From: Sarcina sp034439435
GTDB lineage: Bacteria; Bacillota; Clostridia; Clostridiales; Clostridiaceae
DNA length: 64,000 nucleotides
Direction of reading: 5' to 3'
Assembly (NCBI RefSeq): GCF_034439435.1
Contig: NZ_JAPCKJ010000002.1
Coordinates: 62,001 to 126,000, forward strand
Of the stretch, positions 32,814 to 41,372 are shown piece by piece; position 1 is the stretch's first letter; every line of letters begins with the position of its first letter. Under the pieces are notes generated by a model that saw nothing but the letters and a program-made list of their open reading frames with translations, made no database searches and was not told the DNA's origin. The position numbers and the translations under genes were made by a program.

Positions 32814-34094
32814 TTATTTAAAAATGTTGTTTAAAGCTATTAAGACACCGATTTTAGCGTGATCAAAAGTTAATCCACCTTGTAAATAAGCTATATAAGG
32901 CTCTCTTATAGGTGCATCTGCTGAAAGCTCTATAGAAGAACCTTGAATAAAGGCACCAGCTGCCATAATAACTTCATCTGCATATCCTGGCATAGCCCAT
33001 GGTTCACATTCAACGAAAGAATCTATTGGTGATGCATATTGAACACCCTTACAGAATTTTATAAGCTTTTCTTTATCATTGAATTTTATAGCTTGAATTA
33101 TATCACTTCTCTTATCTGTATATTTAGGAAGCACCTCAAAACCTGCAAGTTCCATTATTCTAGAACAGAATATAGCACCCTTTAAAGCTTCTATAGCAAC
33201 ATGAGGAGCTAAGAATAATCCTTGATAGAAGTCTTTCATTACTCCAAAAGTACATCCACACTCTGCTCCTATACCTGGTACAGTTAGTCTATAAGATGCT
33301 TGCTCTACATATTTTTCTTTTCCTACTATGTATCCACCAGTTGGAGCTATTCCTCCACCTATGTTTTTAATTAATGATCCTGCAATTAAATCAGCACCAA
33401 CATCTGTAGGTTCTATTATATCTATGAACTCTCCATAACAGTTATCAACAAATACTATTAAATCTTCTCTTAATTCTTTTATCGCTTTTATAGCTTCTCC
33501 TAATTCTGTAACTTGGAAAGCATTTCTCCAACCATAACCAGTTGATCTTTGCATATGTATTAACTTTATTGAGTCATCTTCTTTAATCATCTCTAAAGCT
33601 TTTTCTATATCAATTTTTCCGTCAATAAGATCTACTTGCTTATAATTAACACCATATTCTTTTAATGATCCTATGTTTTCTTCTCCACTTATACCAATTA
33701 CACTATGTAAAGTATCATATGGACTACCAGTAACAGCTAATATAGTATCTCCAGGTCTTAAGTTACCAAATAAAGCTGTTCCTAAAGCATGAGTTCCATT
33801 AACAAAGTGTGGTCTAACTAAAGCTTTTTCAGCATTAAAGATTCTTGCATAAACTAAATCTAAAGTATCTCTTCCAACATCTCCATATCCATAACCAGTT
33901 GAATTAGTGAAGTGGCTATCTGAAATTTTCTCTTCTTGGAAAGCTTTAAGAACTTTTAATTGATTAAATTCTCTTATTTCATCATATATTTTAAATTCAT
34001 TTTCTACATCAATTATAGCTTGATTATAAAGCTTTAAAGTTTCATCTGTGAAACCGTATTGTTCTTTTAGTAATTCTATAGTTGCATTAAGCAT
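32814..34094 (-). CDS. Methionine gamma-lyase / aluminium-resistance family PLP enzyme
   Basis: A 426-aa fold-type I PLP protein of the YnbB family, annotated in many Firmicutes as a methionine gamma-lyase or aluminium resistance protein. Features include STGYGYGDVGRDTLD near the N-terminus, VTGSPYDTLHSVIG, and the probable PLP lysine in AGSLIKNIGGGIAPTGGYI. The family is normally found just upstream of hfq-miaA in clostridia and bacilli, as here, though a hairpin separates them. The real substrate is uncertain. Confidence 0.88.
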   Translation of the reverse strand: MLNATIELLKEQYGFTDETLKLYNQAIIDVENEFKIYDEIREFNQLKVLKAFQEEKISDSHFTNSTGYGYGDVGRDTLDLVYARIFNAEKALVRPHFVNGTHALGTALFGNLRPGDTILAVTGSPYDTLHSVIGISGEENIGSLKEYGVNYKQVDLIDGKIDIEKALEMIKEDDSIKLIHMQRSTGYGWRNAFQVTELGEAIKAIKELREDLIVFVDNCYGEFIDIIEPTDVGADLIAGSLIKNIGGGIAPTGGYIVGKEKYVEQASYRLTVPGIGAECGCTFGVMKDFYQGLFLAPHVAIEALKGAIFCSRIMELAGFEVLPKYTDKRSDIIQAIKFNDKEKLIKFCKGVQYASPIDSFVECEPWAMPGYADEVIMAAGAFIQGSSIELSADAPIREPYIAYLQGGLTFDHAKIGVLIALNNIFK

Positions 34095-34145
34095 TATTAT
34101 ACCCCCGCATTATTAAAATATCGTACATTTATAAATCTTATCATA

Positions 34146-34192
34146 TAGAAAAAAAATAGGCAAACCAATAAAGGTTTACCTATTTTTTTCTA
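34146..34192 (-). terminator. mutS-mutL-miaA-hfq terminator
   Basis: The stem is TAGAAAAAAAATAGGCAAACC / GGTTTACCTATTTTTTTCTA with a few mismatches, just after hfq. Confidence 0.85.
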
Positions 34193-34197
34193 TATAT

Positions 34198-34440
34198 TTA
34201 ATTATCAAAAACTTGTGCATTATTAAATAAAATAGGTTTAGCTGGTGATACTGTGCTTATAGCATGCTTATAAACAAGTTGTTGTTTTCCATCACTATCT
34301 AAAACTACTGTAAAACTATCGAACCCTTTAACAATACCCTTTAATTGAACCCCATTTACTAAAAAGATTGTTACATGTATTCTTTCCTTTCTTGCATTGT
34401 TTAAGAATATATCTTGTAGGTTATTGATTGACTTATTCAT
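34198..34440 (-). CDS. hfq: RNA chaperone Hfq
   Basis: The Sm-like hexameric RNA chaperone. The preferred start is ATG 34440 (80 aa), after GGAGGG; an upstream ATG would add five residues encoded by that ribosome site. The Sm1 region is LVNGVQLKGIVKGFDSF and the Sm2 motif is YKHAIST. There is a short C-terminal tail. It is the last gene of the mismatch-repair/tRNA-modification operon, its usual place. Confidence 0.96.
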   Translation of the reverse strand: MNKSINNLQDIFLNNARKERIHVTIFLVNGVQLKGIVKGFDSFTVVLDSDGKQQLVYKHAISTVSPAKPILFNNAQVFDN

Positions 34441-34482
34441 TCTATTGCCCTCCATAAATTTTAATCTAACTTAATTATAAAC

Positions 34483-35415
34483 CTAAGCTTTTATTATGTC
34501 ATTAATAATTTTATTAGAAATCTCTTCTTCTGAATCAAAGATATCCTTATCTATAAATATAGCCCTAGGATCCTTTCTAAACCATGTAAGTTGACGTTTA
34601 GCATAATTTCTGCTACCTTGCTTAATCATCTCTATACACGTCTCTAAAGATATTTTTCCATCAAGATAATATAAAACTTCCTTATACCCTATGCCTTTCA
34701 TAGATTGCATATCATCAGTAAGCCCCATATCTTTAAGAGTTTTAACCTCTTCTAAAAGACCTTTTTCAAACATTATATCAACTCTTTTGTTTATTCTATC
34801 ATAAAGCTTTGTTCTATCCATATTAAGTACATAATAATATATATTATATGGAGTTTCGTAAATACTATTCTTAGCTTTAAAAGATGAAAAAGGTTTCCCA
34901 GTTAACTTATAAGTTTCTAAAGCTCTAATAACTCTTTTTCTATTGTTAAAATGTATAGAATTATAACTTTCTAAATCAATATCTTTAAGCATTTCATGCA
35001 GATATTCATTACCATGCTCATCAGCTATTTTTTCAAGTTCTTCTCTATATTCTTCATCCTTATCACTTTCAGCAAAATTCATATTGCATATGATTGAATT
35101 TATATAAAGACCTGTTCCTCCTACTAATATAGGAAGTTTTTCTCTATTTTGAATATCTTTGATTTTCTCTGTAGCCAATTCTTTAAATTCAGCTACGCTA
35201 AACTCCTTACTAGGATCAACAAAATCTATTAGATAATGAGGAATTCCTCCCATTTCTTCTTTAGATATTTTAGCTGAGCCTATATCCATGTACTTATAGA
35301 TTTGCATAGAGTCAACAGAGATTATTTCACCATTTAACTTCTTTGCTAGATCTACTGAAAGGTCACTTTTTCCTACGGCTGTTGGCCCAGCAATAATAAG
35401 TAAATCATTATTCAT
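34483..35415 (-). CDS. miaA: tRNA dimethylallyltransferase
   Basis: It transfers a dimethylallyl group to A37 of tRNAs reading UNN codons. The P-loop is GPTAVGKSDLS at 9-19, with DSMQIYKYMDIGSAK and the GGTGLYI catalytic loop. The 310-aa length is normal. It lies 18 bp after mutL and 42 bp before hfq. Its product is the substrate of MiaB, encoded at 50.7 kb in the same window. Confidence 0.96.
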   Translation of the reverse strand: MNNDLLIIAGPTAVGKSDLSVDLAKKLNGEIISVDSMQIYKYMDIGSAKISKEEMGGIPHYLIDFVDPSKEFSVAEFKELATEKIKDIQNREKLPILVGGTGLYINSIICNMNFAESDKDEEYREELEKIADEHGNEYLHEMLKDIDLESYNSIHFNNRKRVIRALETYKLTGKPFSSFKAKNSIYETPYNIYYYVLNMDRTKLYDRINKRVDIMFEKGLLEEVKTLKDMGLTDDMQSMKGIGYKEVLYYLDGKISLETCIEMIKQGSRNYAKRQLTWFRKDPRAIFIDKDIFDSEEEISNKIINDIIKA

Positions 35416-35432
35416 TTAAATTGTCTCTCTCC

Positions 35433-37487
35433 TTAAGTTATTCTTTTAAATTTCTTATCTAATTCATAACTAGTAAATTTAATTATAGTTGGACGCCCAT
35501 GTGGACAATGGAAAGGATCCTTTATATATCTTAAATCCTCTATTAAGTTTTCCATTTCTAATAAAGATAAAATATCATTAGCTTTAACAGCTGCTCTACA
35601 TGACATAGATGCTATCTTATTATATTTAACCTCTACAGTTTCTCCACTACCCATTTTCTTTAAATTATTTATCATTGATGTTATTAACTCTGTTGGGTTT
35701 AATCTATCTAAAAAGTATGGAACTTCTTCAATTCTTATAGAATTATCACCAAAATCACTTATTTTAAATCCAGCCTTTTCAAAAATCTCTTTATTTTCAT
35801 CGTAATAAAGATAATCCTCAGTAGGTAAGGTTATTACTAAAGGAACCATTAGAGGTTGAATTTCAACTTTCTTTTTAGATATATCTGTAGAATATTTCTC
35901 AAAAAGAATTTTTTCATGAGCTGCATGCTGGTCTATTAGATATAAAATAGAATCATATTCAGCTAATATATAGGTTTTATTAAATTGACCTATAACTTTT
36001 AATCTAGGAAATTTAGCTTCTCTATAAACTATTTCTTTTTCCTTATTATCTTTATCATATTTATCAATTTCATTAGAATATTCTAAACTTTCTTTTGTTT
36101 CATTTTGTGATACAGAGGGATTAGTTGAAGTAATATGATTTTCACTTATCTTATCCCTAATTTCATTTTTAATAAGTATTGGTTCATAAGAAAAATCTTT
36201 TTTACTTATAGAAGATAAAGCATCCTTATCTTCTAAATGCTTATTTAAAACTTCTTCTTTTTCTTGTTTAAAAGAAAAATCCACTGGAATTTCAATTTCA
36301 GTTTTATTGACTTCATTATTTGAAGTTTTGTAAGAAGATAATTCTTCTATTCTTCTTTCCTCATTAGCTTTATAAACCACATTTTCCTTTAATCTTTCCA
36401 AAGTACTTATTTCTTTATCTAAACTTTCTTGAATAACCTCTTCTTTTAAAGTCTCAAACTTTCTTTCTTCTTCCTCAGGAAGAGTAAAGGTATCCTTAAC
36501 ATATTCTCTCATGGCTGAGTGAACAGCATCAAAGACGGTTTTAAATATGAAACGCTCATCTTTAAATTTAATTTCAGATTTTGTTGGATGTATATTAACA
36601 TCTATAAGTTCTGGATAAGTATCTATAAATAAAACAAAGAAAGGGAATTTTCCAGTTACGTTAAATGATCTAAAGGCATTTTCTACAGCCACTGTTAAGC
36701 TTCTATTTTTAACATATCTTTTATTAACAAAAAGACTTTGATTGTTTCTAGAAGCTCTAGCTAAAGTGTCATTACCTATAAAGCCATAAACAGAGGCTGT
36801 ATCCTTATGCTCTTCAAAGTATATTAAATTTTCTGAAGTACTCTTACCATATATGGTTCTTATAACATCTATTAACTTTCCATTACCATAAGTATTTAAA
36901 ACCTTTTTGTTGTTATTAAATAATTTAAATGATACATCTGGATTGGCTAAGGAAATTCTATTTACCAAATCATTTATTATGGCACTTTCTCTTGCTGTTG
37001 TCTTTAAGAATTTCTTTCTAGCAGGAACATTAAAAAATAAATCTTTAACTTCTATTTGTGTCCCTTTATTCATAGAACAATCTATTAAAGATTCTTTTTC
37101 TCCGCCACTAATTATTAGCTCCTTACCCACAGCACAATCTTCTATTTTACTTTTAAAGTTTACTTTAGATATAGAAGCTATACTAGGTAAAGCTTCTCCC
37201 CTAAATCCAAGAGTATTTATGCTAAATATATCGTAAGTATCCTTAATTTTACTTGTGGCATGAGGATTAAAAGCTTTTTCAACATCTTCTGGATGAACTC
37301 CAGCCCCATCATCTATTATTTTTATGAGAGATTCGCCGCCATTTTGAATCTCAATAGTTATGTTTTTTGCTCCTGCATCTAAGGAGTTTTCTACAAGTTC
37401 TTTTACAACAGAAGAGGGTCTTTCAACAACCTCTCCTGCTGCTATTTTATTTGCTGTATCTGTATTTAAAATATTTATTCTATTCAA
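35433..37487 (-). CDS. mutL: DNA mismatch repair protein MutL
   Basis: A 684-aa GHKL ATPase. The N-terminal ATPase motifs are ENSLDAGA, DDGAGV and TSKI...TLGFRGEAL. A long Glu/Lys-rich linker (about 335-475) precedes the C-terminal dimerisation domain. The endonuclease motif DQHAAHEKILFE is intact, as expected in bacteria lacking MutH, so it is probably a nicking endonuclease. It lies 26 bp downstream of mutS. Confidence 0.96.
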   Translation of the reverse strand: MNRINILNTDTANKIAAGEVVERPSSVVKELVENSLDAGAKNITIEIQNGGESLIKIIDDGAGVHPEDVEKAFNPHATSKIKDTYDIFSINTLGFRGEALPSIASISKVNFKSKIEDCAVGKELIISGGEKESLIDCSMNKGTQIEVKDLFFNVPARKKFLKTTARESAIINDLVNRISLANPDVSFKLFNNNKKVLNTYGNGKLIDVIRTIYGKSTSENLIYFEEHKDTASVYGFIGNDTLARASRNNQSLFVNKRYVKNRSLTVAVENAFRSFNVTGKFPFFVLFIDTYPELIDVNIHPTKSEIKFKDERFIFKTVFDAVHSAMREYVKDTFTLPEEEERKFETLKEEVIQESLDKEISTLERLKENVVYKANEERRIEELSSYKTSNNEVNKTEIEIPVDFSFKQEKEEVLNKHLEDKDALSSISKKDFSYEPILIKNEIRDKISENHITSTNPSVSQNETKESLEYSNEIDKYDKDNKEKEIVYREAKFPRLKVIGQFNKTYILAEYDSILYLIDQHAAHEKILFEKYSTDISKKKVEIQPLMVPLVITLPTEDYLYYDENKEIFEKAGFKISDFGDNSIRIEEVPYFLDRLNPTELITSMINNLKKMGSGETVEVKYNKIASMSCRAAVKANDILSLLEMENLIEDLRYIKDPFHCPHGRPTIIKFTSYELDKKFKRIT

Positions 37488-37513
37488 AATCTCTCACAGC
37501 TCCTTCCTTTAAG

Positions 37514-40246
37514 CTAAACTAAATTCTTAGCTTCCTTAACTAGAGCATATAGCTTATTCATAGCATCCATAGGATTTAAAGATAAAATATCAACTTCTGA
37601 AAGTTCTTTTATTAAATTATCTTTTCCTATTGCAGAAAAGTCTAATTGTATTTGATCATCATCTTTTTTTAGTGTTTTAGCACTTGAAGATTTTGAAATA
37701 ACTTCTTCTTTAATTTCAATTTTTTCTTCTTCTAGTACTGTTTCTTTAACTTCACAAGAAGTTGTAACGGCAGCTTCCTTAACTTCCTCTTTTGAAGTAC
37801 TTACTTCTTTAAGAGCTACCTCTAAATTATCCTTTGAAGATTCCATTTCAAGAGTTTCTAGGATTTCCTTTGCTCTGTTTATTACTTCATCTGGAATACC
37901 AGCAAGTTTAGCAACCTCAATACCATAAGATTGATCTGCTCCACCTTCTATTATCTTTCTTAAGAAGATAATGTTGTTATCAACTTCCTTAACAGCTACT
38001 GAATAGTTTTTAACTCCGTGAATTTCTCCTTCTAACTTAGTTAATTCATGATAGTGAGTAGCAAAAAGAGTTTTACATCTTAAATTTTTATTTTTGCATA
38101 TATACTCTATAACAGACCAAGCTATACTTAATCCATCATAAGTACTAGTACCTCTTCCAACCTCATCTAAAAGAACTAAGCTGTTTTCTGTAGCATTTTT
38201 AAGAATATTTGAAACTTCCCACATCTCAACCATAAATGTACTTTTACCACCTGCTAAGTCGTCAGAAGCTCCTATTCTAGTAAAGATTTTATCAACTATA
38301 CTTATATTAGCCTTATTAGCTGGTACAAAGGAACCTATTTGGCACATTAAAGTTATAATAGCAACCTGTCTCATATATGTTGATTTACCAGCCATATTAG
38401 GTCCTGTTATTATAAGAAGTTGATTATCATCTTTGTTTATAATAGTGTCATTAGGAATAAATTCTCCTTTAGGTATTACCTTTTCAACAACAGGGTGTCT
38501 TCCATTCTCTATTTGAGTTTCGCCATTTTCGTTGATTTCTGGCTTTATAAAATCATTTTCTAAAGCTATAAAAGCTAAGTTACTTACACAATCTAACTCT
38601 GCAATTATTTTAGCAGTAGTTTTTAATCTATCTATATGCTCTTCAACTTCATTTCTTATATCTAAGAAAATATCATATTCTAGAGAGCAAAGTTTTTCAC
38701 TAGCTCCTAAAAGTTTTTCTTCTATCTCTTTAAGCTCTGGAGTTATGAATCTTTCAGCATTAGCTAGAGTTTGTTTTCTTATATATCTTCCTTCAGGTAT
38801 AGAACTATAATTAGCTTTAGATATTTCTATATAATATCCAAAGACTTTATTAAATCCTACCTTTAAGGATTTTATTCCAGTGAACTCTCTTTCTCTATTT
38901 TCTAAGCTAGATATCCAATCCTTACCGTTAGTTTTAGCAAGTCTTAATTCATCTATCTCGCTGTTAAAGCCATCTTTTATTAAATCTCCATCCTTTAATG
39001 TTAAAGAAGGATCCTCTTTTATAGATTTTTCTAAAAGTTCATAAATGTCTCTTAGATCATCTAAGTTATTATGATAATTTTTTAGAAGATTTGAATTACA
39101 ATTCTCTATAATTCTTTTTACATTAGGAATTTTTCCTATTGATGTTTTTAATGCTATTAAATCTTTAGCATTTGCATTTTTATTTGAAATTTTACCTAAT
39201 ATTCTTTCTATATCATAAATATCATGTAAAGCTTCCTTAAGAGAGTCATTTAAAGAAAGATCATTAAATAATTCTTCTACAGCATTTAATCTTAAAGTTA
39301 TCTTTTCTTTATTAACAAGAGGTTCTTCAATCCATCTTCTAAGCATTCTACTTCCCATAGAAGTTTCTGTTTTATCTAATACCCAAAGAAGAGACCCCTT
39401 TTTACTTTTCTCTCTTAAATTTTCTGTAAGCTCTAAATTTCTTCTAGAACTTAAATCTATAGTCATAAAATCAACTAAGCTATATACCTCTATATCGTTT
39501 ATATTGGTTAAACTTATTTTTTGAGTATCTAGTATATACTTAACTAAAGCATTACTTGATTTCTTTACCATTAAGCTTAGTGAGTCTGATTTATTACCAA
39601 ATTGATTCTTTAATATTTCTTCAAAGTTTTCTTCAAAATACTCACTAGATTTTCTGCTTATTAAGGCAGGCGTAGTTAATGTTATTTCTCTTATAAGTTC
39701 AGGGTCTAAAGAATCTAAAAGAATTATTTCCTTAGGATTAAACTTAGATATCTCGTCTAAAATAACTCCCTTTTCTAATTCACCTTCTGTAGATAAGAAA
39801 TCTCCAGTTGAAATATCAGTTATAGCTAGAGAACATCTATTTCTATCTAAATCCGCGTATATAGTCATTATATAGTTGTTTTTTGTTTCCTCAACAAAAG
39901 AAGAATCTGTATATGTTCCTGGTGTTATAACCTTTATAACATCTCTCTTAACTATTCCTTTAGCAACTTTAGGATCTTCAACCTGTTCACAAATAGCAAC
40001 CTTATATCCTTTTGATACTAATCTTCCTATATATGAATTAGATGCATGAAATGGTATCCCACACATAGGAGCTCTTTTTTCTAAACCACAATCTCTACCA
40101 GTAAGAACTAATTCTAATTCTCTAGCAGCAGTTTCTGCATCCTCGAAGAACATCTCGTAGAAATCTCCAAGCCTGAAGAATAGAATACAATCCTTATAAT
40201 TTTCTTTTATTTCAAAATATTGTCTCATCATTGGAGTCAACGCCAT
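37514..40246 (-). CDS. mutS: DNA mismatch repair protein MutS
   Basis: A 910-aa mismatch recognition ATPase. The N-terminal mismatch motif is FYEMF (GDFYEMFFEDA), the Walker A is GPNMAGKST, Walker B is LVLLDEVGRGTSTYDG, followed by the FATHYHEL motif. The C-terminal 100 residues include a Glu/Lys-rich linker (about 805-870) before the terminal helix. It is the first gene of a leftward operon mutS-mutL-miaA-hfq. The start follows GGAGG. Confidence 0.97.
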   Translation of the reverse strand: MALTPMMRQYFEIKENYKDCILFFRLGDFYEMFFEDAETAARELELVLTGRDCGLEKRAPMCGIPFHASNSYIGRLVSKGYKVAICEQVEDPKVAKGIVKRDVIKVITPGTYTDSSFVEETKNNYIMTIYADLDRNRCSLAITDISTGDFLSTEGELEKGVILDEISKFNPKEIILLDSLDPELIREITLTTPALISRKSSEYFEENFEEILKNQFGNKSDSLSLMVKKSSNALVKYILDTQKISLTNINDIEVYSLVDFMTIDLSSRRNLELTENLREKSKKGSLLWVLDKTETSMGSRMLRRWIEEPLVNKEKITLRLNAVEELFNDLSLNDSLKEALHDIYDIERILGKISNKNANAKDLIALKTSIGKIPNVKRIIENCNSNLLKNYHNNLDDLRDIYELLEKSIKEDPSLTLKDGDLIKDGFNSEIDELRLAKTNGKDWISSLENREREFTGIKSLKVGFNKVFGYYIEISKANYSSIPEGRYIRKQTLANAERFITPELKEIEEKLLGASEKLCSLEYDIFLDIRNEVEEHIDRLKTTAKIIAELDCVSNLAFIALENDFIKPEINENGETQIENGRHPVVEKVIPKGEFIPNDTIINKDDNQLLIITGPNMAGKSTYMRQVAIITLMCQIGSFVPANKANISIVDKIFTRIGASDDLAGGKSTFMVEMWEVSNILKNATENSLVLLDEVGRGTSTYDGLSIAWSVIEYICKNKNLRCKTLFATHYHELTKLEGEIHGVKNYSVAVKEVDNNIIFLRKIIEGGADQSYGIEVAKLAGIPDEVINRAKEILETLEMESSKDNLEVALKEVSTSKEEVKEAAVTTSCEVKETVLEEEKIEIKEEVISKSSSAKTLKKDDDQIQLDFSAIGKDNLIKELSEVDILSLNPMDAMNKLYALVKEAKNLV

Positions 40247-40328
40247 TTTATTACCTCCATTAAACCTTAAAATTTATGTGTTTTTCTATTATGTCATACT
40301 AATTATTCTAACATATTTTTTATGTAAG

Positions 40329-40364
40329 AAAAAACTAAAGCCTAAAATTAGACTTTAGTTTTTA
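40329..40364 (-). terminator. pfl operon terminator
   Basis: The stem is AAAAACTAAAG / CTTTAGTTTTT just after pflA; the minus strand has the T run. Confidence 0.82.
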
Positions 40365-40378
40365 TCTAAATAATTATA

Positions 40379-41086
40379 TTAATTAAATATTTCTTTTTCA
40401 AGTTCTTTTAACCAATTTTTATCTAGAGGCTGAACTCCCTCTAATCTATATGGAATATTAAGTCCTTTATATTTATTTACACCTAAAACATGATAAGGTA
40501 AAAGTTCTACCTTCTCTATATTATGAAGACCATCTATAAAATTCTTTATTCTCATTAAATCGTCTTTATTATCTGTATATCCAGGAACTACAACATGTCT
40601 TATCCACATTTTCTTATTCATTGACTGAGCAACTTTTAAAAATTCTAAAGATCTATCTATAGAAACACCTACTAAGCTCTTATATTTTTCAGGATCTGTT
40701 TCCTTTACATCAAATAATATAAGATCAACATACTTTAGTATTTCTTCATAATCTTCTAATCCAACGCCAGCGGTATCTATTGTAGTATGTATTCCTTCTG
40801 CCTTACATAGTTTCAAACATTCTAGTAAAAATTCTGGTTGAAGAAGAGGCTCACCACCTGAAAAAGTTACTCCACCGCCTGATGCATTAAAATAAGTTTT
40901 AAAGCGTTTAATCTTATTTACAAGTTCTTCTGGAGTATATTCAGTACCTCCATCTTTACACCAAGTATCTGGATTATGACAATAAGCACATCTTATGCCA
41001 CATCCTTGCATAAATGCTACAAATCTTATACCAGGCCCATCTACTAATCCCATAGTTTCTAATGAATGAATTCTTCCTTTTACCAT
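40379..41086 (-). CDS. pflA: Pyruvate formate-lyase activating enzyme
   Basis: A radical SAM enzyme that installs the glycyl radical on PflB. The start ATG 41086 (235 aa) follows AGGAGGG; the further upstream start adds nine non-conserved residues. The [4Fe-4S] cysteines are C29, C33 and C36 (GCGIRCAYCHNPD). GGGVTFSGGEPLLQ is intact. It follows pflB, with a 286-bp gap that holds the palindromic repeat. Confidence 0.95.
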   Translation of the reverse strand: MVKGRIHSLETMGLVDGPGIRFVAFMQGCGIRCAYCHNPDTWCKDGGTEYTPEELVNKIKRFKTYFNASGGGVTFSGGEPLLQPEFLLECLKLCKAEGIHTTIDTAGVGLEDYEEILKYVDLILFDVKETDPEKYKSLVGVSIDRSLEFLKVAQSMNKKMWIRHVVVPGYTDNKDDLMRIKNFIDGLHNIEKVELLPYHVLGVNKYKGLNIPYRLEGVQPLDKNWLKELEKEIFN

Positions 41087-41120
41087 AATGCTGTCCCTCC
41101 TCATAATGAACATTTAAAAA

Positions 41121-41361
41121 AAGAGTGTATAAAGTGTTTGCTTAATTAAATCTTATAAATATAATGAAGAAAATATCTAGATGAACTTTAGAATTTAAGT
41201 TATTACGTAGAATATATTTCGTTAAGAAGCTGAGACTGTTCGAAGCGAAGCAAGTTTCGAAGCTTTAGAAATATATTCGGAGTAATAACTATAAATTCTT
41301 AGTGAAATCTAGTAATTTTCAGAATATATTTATAGATTTTTAAACAACCTTATACACTCTT
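41121..41361 (-). repeat. Palindromic repeat element, copy B (pflB-pflA gap)
   Basis: Core about 41148-41340 with imperfect terminal repeats (AAATCTTATAAATATA / TATATTTATAGATTT). Nested arms include AGAATTTAAGTTATTA / TAATAACTATAAATTCT and GAATATATTT / AAATATATTC. Outer perfect 12-bp arms AAGAGTGTATAA / TTATACACTCTT flank it at 41121 and 41350. It matches the reverse complement of copy A and therefore has the same orientation relative to its operon's transcription. Confidence 0.8.
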
Positions 41362-41372
41362 ATTATATAAGA

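Noticed and set aside
36907..37236. 109-codon plus-strand ORF
   Set aside because: Shadow of mutL.
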